The position numbers were made by a program, and so were the translations under genes. Under the pieces are notes generated by a model. That model saw nothing but the letters and a program-made list of their open reading frames with translations. It was not told where the DNA came from and searched no databases. Shown piece after piece: positions 58,576 to 64,000 of a stretch of 64,000 nucleotides of DNA. Source of the DNA: Phragmites australis (lineage: Eukaryota > Streptophyta > Magnoliopsida > Poales > Poaceae); contig NC_084922.1 in NCBI RefSeq assembly GCF_958298935.1, positions 9,798,501-9,862,500 of the forward strand. The letters run 5' to 3'. How positions within the stretch are numbered: the first letter of the stretch is position 1; every line of letters begins with the position of its first letter.

Positions 58576-59358
58576 TTAAGCAATGACATATTGAATATAA
58601 TGATACCTCACATCAATATACTTTGTTCTTTCATGAAACATCTGATCTTTTGTAAGACAAATAGCACTCTGACTATCACAGAAAATATTAATACAAGAAT
58701 TATCTCCACAAAGCTCAGTGTACAAACCTCTTAGCCAAACAACTCCTTTGCATGTTTCAGAAATAGCCATATATTCAGCTTCAGTAGTTGATAAAGCAAC
58801 AGTAGCCTGCAAACAAGCTTTCCAACTAACAGCACAACCACCAACGGTAAAAATATAACCTATGAGAGATCTTCTCTTATCCAAATCACTAGCATAACCT
58901 GAGTCAACATAACCAATAAGTCCATCTCCAGGTTTTTCAAATTGCAAATAAGCATTAGAATTACCACGTCGATATCTGAAAATCCACTAAACAGCTTTCC
59001 AATGTTCTTTACCAGGATTAGCTATGAATCTACTAACAACACTCAGTGCATGAGATAAATCAGGACGAGAGCAGACCATGGCATACATAAGTGAACCAAC
59101 TGCACTAGAATATGGAACTCTAAACATATACTCAATATCGTACTCTGACTCAGAACATAGAGATAAAGATAATTTGAAGTGAGCAGCTAATGGAGTACTC
59201 ACTGGTTTTGTATCATGCATATTAAAACGACGAAGGACCTTCTGAATATAACCTTGCTGACTAAGATATAACTTATCAGCTTTCCTGTCTCTAATGATCT
59301 TCATGCCAAGAATTTTCTTTGTTGCACCTAAATCCTTCATCTCAAATTCATTACTCAA
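58576..59358 (-). pseudogene. Copia RT end and RNase H
   Basis: 59358-58987: F-E-M-K-D-L-G-A-T-K-K-I-L-G-M, V-G-S-L-M-Y-A-M and R-P-D-L-S-H-A, ending W-K-A-V at a stop. 58947-58576: G-Y-V-D-S-G-Y-A-S-D-L-D (usual D-S-D-Y-A-G/S-D), T-V-A-L-S-T-T-E-A-E-Y-M-A, C-D-S-Q-S-A-I and R-T-K-Y-I-D-V-R-Y-H. The polyprotein is cut in several places but domain content is complete. Confidence 0.85.
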
Positions 59359-60147
59359 TTATGATTTCAATTTAGCTATTTCTGATTTATCCTTTGCAGC
59401 AATCAACATATCATTGATATAGAGAAGCAAATAAATAGCTGAACCATTAACAGTCTTCAAATAGACACATCTATCATAATCAGAACGCTTAAAACCATTA
59501 GAGAGCATAAAAGAGTCAAACCTCTTGTACCACTGTCTAGAAGACTGCTTCAAACCATAAAGAGATTTCTTTAATTTGCAGACAAAGTCTTCTTTTCTAG
59601 GAATAATAAAACCTTCAGGTTGATCCATATAAATATCTTCATCTAACTCCTAATGTAAAAATGCAGTTTTAACATCTAATTGCTCGAGTTCATAATCACG
59701 CATAGCAACAATACTGAGTAAAGTGCGAATAGAACTATACTTCACAACAGAGGAGAAGACATCATTATAATCAATACCTAAAATCTGGCTATAGCCTTTA
59801 GCTACCAACCTTGCTTTATACCTTACTACTTCATTAGGAGAAATACCCTCCCTTCTTTTGAAAATCCACTTGCAACGAACAAGCTTCTTCTCTTTTGGCA
59901 ATTTGACTAAATCACAAGTACCATTCTTCTCAAGTGACTCCATCTCATCTTGTATTGCAGTCATCCAATTATTGCAATCAGCAGAAGTAATAGCCTCATT
60001 GTAATTAGAAGATTTTGCATTACCTTCAACTTCTTCTGCACAACTTAGAGTATAAGCAGCAATATTACACTCCTTAATTAACTTTTTGGGCAGATTAATT
60101 TGTCTTCTAGGCCTATCAACTGCAATAGAATGTTGTGTAGGCTGCAC
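59359..60147 (-). pseudogene. Copia reverse transcriptase
   Basis: 60147-59650 carries [20 protein letters not shown] and [10 protein letters not shown], then a stop. 59628-59359 carries D-Q-P-E-G-F, L-K-K-S-L-Y-G-L-K-Q-S-S-R-Q-W-Y and L-L-L-Y-I-N-D, where the catalytic YVDD has lost its first Asp, so polymerase activity is not expected. Confidence 0.87.
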
Positions 60148-60279
60148 AACGGATGAAGAATGTGAAGCACTAGATGAATCATGATTAATAAATAAATTTT
60201 TAGCAATATGTGTATCCTGAACAATAGCATCTGATGTAATTTCTGCATTAATAAAATTATCCGCCTGAACGCTAGAACT

Positions 60280-61147
60280 CTACTGACTCTGAACAGTAGC
60301 ATTTGGCAACATAGCAGATTCATTAAAGACAACATTCCTGTTAATCATCACCTCTTGTGTTGCAGGATTTCGCAATTTATAACCTTTAACACCAGATTTA
60401 TAACCAAGAAAGATACACTTAATAGCTCTAGGCTCCAATTTACCATTATCAACGTGAGCATAAGCAGGACAACCAAAAACTCTAAATTCTGAAGAATCGG
60501 CTGAAGAACCAGACCATACCTCAATTGGAGTTTTCTTATCAATTGCAATATTGGGTGATCGATTAATAAGATAGCAAGCAGTGAAAACGGCTTCAGCCAA
60601 AAACGCCTATGTATACCTGCATTAGACAACATGCAACGGGCCCTCGAGATGATAGTTCTGTTCATACGCTCAGCTACACCGTTTTGTTGTGCATTAATAG
60701 AAATAGTGTAGTGCCTCACAATGCCTTCAGACTTACAATATGAATCAAATTCATCATAACAAAAATCCATCCCATTATCAGTGCAAAGTTTATTATCTTC
60801 TTTTCAGTTTGCCTTTCAACTATAACCTTCCACTCTTTAAATACTTTAAATGCTTCTGATTTATGCTTCAAGAAATAAGGCCAAACTCTTCTCAAGTAAT
60901 CACCAATAATAGTTAACATATAACGAGAACCACCTAGTGAAGACCTATAAGATGGTTCCCATAAATTAGAATGCACATAATCAAGAATACCTTCTGTTTT
61001 ATGAACCGAAATGTTGAATTTCACTCTCTTATGCTTGCCAAAAATACAATGCTCATAAAATTTTAACTTGCCGATACTATATCCATCAAAAAGGCCTCTC
61101 TTGCTCAATTCTGTCAAACCAAATTCACTCATATGCCCAAGACGCAT
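60280..61147 (-). pseudogene. Copia integrase
   Basis: R-L-G-H-M-S (pre-integrase His), then H-C-I-F-G-K, then H-S-N-L-W-E-P (the usual catalytic D in H-S-D-L-W-G-P is Asn), M-D-F-C-Y-D-E-F, Q-Q-N-G-V-A-E-R-M-N (catalytic E kept) and L-I-N-R-S-P. Two frameshifts, near 60770 and 60600. Confidence 0.85.
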
Positions 61148-61263
61148 ATGCCAAAGATTAGTAGCATCAGAATCTGATAATGAATGTGAACTTACAACGG
61201 TATCACCCGTGATCGTAGTGCCTCGGAGATGATATAAATTGGCAGACTTTAAATCACCTTTTA

Positions 61264-62400
61264 TTACAATAAGGGAACCTTTTTCACCTTCAAAATATCA
61301 TCTCCACCTAACCAATCATACCCTTTATTATCAAAAGTACTCAAAGATATAAGATTTCTTTTCATACCTGGAACGTATCTCACATCTGTCAAGGTTCTAA
61401 CAATGCCATCATGCATCTTTATCATAATTGATCTAATTCCAACAATTGGACATGGGTTGTCATCACACATCCTAACAGAACCAGCATTTTGAACAGAATT
61501 ATAAGTGGTAAACCAATCTCTATGTATGCATATATGGAAAGACGCAGCAGAGTCAATAATCCATTCATCACCACTACTAACACATCCAGCAAAAGCAACG
61601 AGAGTCTCTCCATTAAAACTATTATTGGAAGCAGCAACATATGCTTTACCTTCTTCATTAGATTTACCTTTCCTCTTTTCTTTATTCTTCAACTTGTAAC
61701 ATTCAGATATGTCATTATTATTTTTCTTGCAATACCTGCAGAATTTTTCTTTGCCTCTGAACTTCGAACGACCCCTGTAACCGTTCGAACTTTTATCTCT
61801 TTGGCTATTATGTAAATTCTTTTCCTTTATCCTGCCACGCACAATCAAACCTTCTCCATTAGAAATAGAGCTATCAATAGACACCATCTGTTTCATCTTT
61901 TTCTTAGCATGCAAGGTCTCATAAACTTCTTTCAAAGTTAGTATATCATGACTGTATCTCTAAAGTTTGCAAAAGAACTAGGTAATACGTACAAAAGAAT
62001 AAGACTCAAATCCTCATCATCATATTTTACCCTTATAAACTGTAGGTCAATAACGATCTTCTTAAAGACCGAAAGATGATTCAACACAGAACCACTCTCC
62101 TATAATTTGTGCGTGAACAACTTCATCTTCAGATGCATTTTACTGGTTAGATCCTTGGATATGCAGATCGATTCCAGCTTTAGCCATAAAGTAGCAGTGG
62201 TTTTCTTCTACAAAACCTCCTGCAAAATATTATTTGATAAATGAAGATGAATTTGTGACAAAGCCTTACGATCTTTTCTCTTTTCTTCATCGGACCAAGA
62301 CTTTTAATCCTTGTTCACAAAATTATCAAGAGCATTATCCAAATCAGTATGCGCAAGAATAGTTCGTATCTTTACTTATCATAGAGAAAACCTTGTATCT
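61264..62400 (-). pseudogene. Copia gag and protease
   Basis: 62400-61940 in broken frames: W-S-D-E-E-K-R-K-D-R-K-A-L-S-Q-I-H-L-H-L, then L-W-L-K-L-E-S-I and K-Y-D-D-E-D-L-S-L-I-L-L, typical gag. 61935-61264: Lys-rich, then a zinc knuckle C-R-Y-C-K-K-N-N-N-D-I-S-E-C, where the metal-binding His is Asn, and protease W-I-I-D-S-A-A-S-F-H-I-C (usual D-S-G/A-A-S), ending M-K-R-N-L-I-S-L. Confidence 0.82.
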
Positions 62401-62958
62401 CAATCTAGTAGCGGAATATCATACTTTAAAAAAGTCATGACGAAGAATAATCAGAAAAAAAATAGGCTGCAAACCCTCTGGTACAGTCCTGTGTGCTCGA
62501 AGTAATAAACTGCACAAATCCTGTACACTTTCGTGTGGGCGCAGCAATCAAATCAGAAACCAATCTACTGGTATGATTCTTGTGTGCGCGAAGCAATATT
62601 GCCAATTTTCTTCTCACAGCTATCTGATATGCTGCTTTAACCAATCTCCTGGTACGATTCGAGATGGATCAGCTTGGACTCTGGTACGATTGGAGATGGA
62701 TCGGCTTGGGCCCGCCTCCACTGACGTGCACGCAACACAAGGTGACAGCACGCTCTGACCAGAAATAGAATCGGCGACGGACTTTTCCCCACGCATGGAC
62801 CAATCTGAACAGCAGGTGCAACAAACTCGGCGGAATCGACGAATCCCGAGCGACGAACTCGGCGGCAAAGATTGAACCGTGACTAAAGAGAAGAGAACAA
62901 ATCTATATATTTTTCTTTTCTGTTACTCGTGTATATCTAATCTGGCTCTGATACTATT

Positions 62959-63493
62959 TGTTAGAAATAAAACAACGATATGATCAAATACGAGATATGA
63001 TTTTTACGTGAAAAACTCTTGCGGGAAAAAACTATGAATGTAAATCGGCGATCTTCACTATATCATGGATGTGTATAATGCAGATGATTACAATAAGCCT
63101 CTTATCTCTCCTTGCAGTTTACAAGATACTCCCTCCGGTTGCAAATATAGGTCATTTTAGCCTTCTCAACTATTCTCTAAATATAGATCATTCTCAAACT
63201 TTTATGTATTTTTTTTCTTTTATTCTCGTCTTACCCTTATTTAATAAATGCTACCACTCTCACAAATGAATTAGTTATCTTTTTCAATGTAGAATAAATG
63301 AAGGACAACCAGATCATTTGATCTACTTTATAAATCTTTATGCACAAATCTAAAACGATCTATATTTGTAATCGAAGAGAGTATATTTATAAAGATGAAT
63401 ACATATGACTCGAGTCTAATATAAACTATTCTAAAATATAAATTGAAGATGTAACTTATATGACCCAACAAGGATCCAAATTATAATCCAACA
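62959..63493 (-). repeat. Copia 5' LTR, interrupted by a MITE
   Basis: Matches the other LTR on both sides of 63129-63381; without that insert (and TA) it is about 280 bp, equal to its partner. Confidence 0.88.
63129..63381. mobile_element. Stowaway-like MITE inserted in the copia LTR
   Basis: Starts CTCCCTCCGGTTGCAAATATAG and ends with an inverted partner CTATATTTGTAATCGAAGAGAG; TA on both sides (63127-63128 and 63382-63383). 253 bp, AT-rich interior, no coding capacity. The uninterrupted LTR at 58240-58260 shows the empty site. Confidence 0.88.
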
Positions 63494-64000
63494 CGAAACC
63501 GGTGCTGGCCTGTAGGTTGTACATATATTCACATGGTTCAGTTCAGTAGTTCAGTCGAAGTGCAGATGCATGCATGTACCGAATCCAACACGACCAGCGA
63601 TGTATATATACATACACGATGCATGTACATTCATGTTCTCGCCACCACATACACGAGCAGGCTGCCTCTATCTATCTACTAGTAGTATCTTGGTTGCTCG
63701 GATCGATGCCATGCCACTGCCATCAATTTGCTGTAAGTACTGACGAGAAATCTAGAGTGCATGGCGCACAGTGCACCGCCCATCAACGCATGTTTGCTCT
63801 TGGATCGGTCCATCAGGTCCTGCCGTCCTTGTTTTTCTATTATTTTGCCTGCAGGCTCCAGCGGCGGGTGACGGCATGTCGCCGACTCGCCGGCGGCAAA
63901 TGCATCCTTCTTTCTTCTTCTGCTCCTTCTTCTTTTTTTCCGGGAAAGAGGCAAATGCATCTGACCGGTCGGTGCTACAGTTTCCGACCGGCCACTGTCT
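63494..64000. other. Right flank, no supported gene
   Basis: Contains TATATATACATAC near 63602-63614 on the + strand, which could be a promoter core of a gene lying beyond the window, and CT-rich stretches around 63905-63940. A 93-codon - strand frame (63679-63960) is Lys/Arg-rich without domain and is not called. Confidence 0.4.

Larger units (their letters stand above)
58080..63493 (-). mobile_element. Full-length degenerate Ty1/copia element, - strand
   Basis: LTRs at 58080-58358 (279 bp) and 62959-63493 (535 bp, of which about 255 bp is an inserted MITE). On the - strand, the right LTR is followed by AGTATCAGAGCC (about 62944-62955, initiator Met primer site with one change) and the left is preceded by a purine tract (AAGGTGGAG). 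Flanks are AGAAA (58075-58079) and CGAAA (63494-63498), a 5-bp duplication with one change. Domain order gag, protease, integrase, RT, RNase H is that of copia; similarity is to Tnt1-type (Tork-like) elements. Confidence 0.92.

Overview
The window is plant nuclear DNA, almost certainly from a grass (Poaceae). The evidence is multi-exon genes with short GT-AG introns, very GC-rich first exons, Stowaway-like and hAT-like MITEs, a tRNA-derived SINE resembling the Au family, and nested LTR retrotransposons including a Tat-type gypsy element. I cannot name the species from sequence alone.

Left half (about 1-31 kb) is the host gene region. It holds the last exon of a DUF1677 protein gene (112-669, +); a complete 17-exon class III HD-ZIP transcription factor gene of the ATHB8/CORONA type (8594 to 3649, -), whose miR165/166 target is split by an intron; a complete 11-exon gene for a TMX2-like thioredoxin-related transmembrane protein (18921 to 12939, -); a divergently transcribed three-exon nucleoporin gene, NUP35/NUP53 type (19621-23230, +); and a DREB-type AP2/ERF gene with an uninterrupted coding region (29552 to 28863, -). 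The long AT-rich intergenic stretches contain MITEs, LINE and SINE remains and local duplications, but no further gene I can support.

Right half (31.4-63.5 kb) is a nested stack of LTR retrotransposons. A degenerate Ty1/copia element (31394-36353) is followed head-to-tail by a second partial copy whose gag is internally duplicated. A 14.5-kb Tat-lineage Ty3/gypsy element (37534-52026) sits inside that duplication, with a 5-bp target duplication. The gypsy element has decayed gag-pol with a second (archaeal-type) RNase H on the + strand. On the - strand it carries an antisense gene with its own TATA box, a spliceable 81-bp intron, a Transposase_28-like domain, a 41-residue repeat array and a coiled coil. 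Beyond 52.6 kb lies a mosaic of older copia and LTR fragments. It is followed by a full-length but dead - strand copia element (58080-63493), one of whose LTRs has been hit by a Stowaway-like MITE.

The host genes appear intact and functionally unrelated to each other: vascular/leaf patterning regulator, ER membrane protein, nuclear pore subunit and stress-type regulator. The retroelements are non-autonomous in their present form. I found no prokaryotic-type operon, CRISPR array, canonical tRNA or rRNA gene. The most unusual feature is the spliced antisense gene inside the gypsy element. That class is known in Tat elements, so it is not claimed as a new system.
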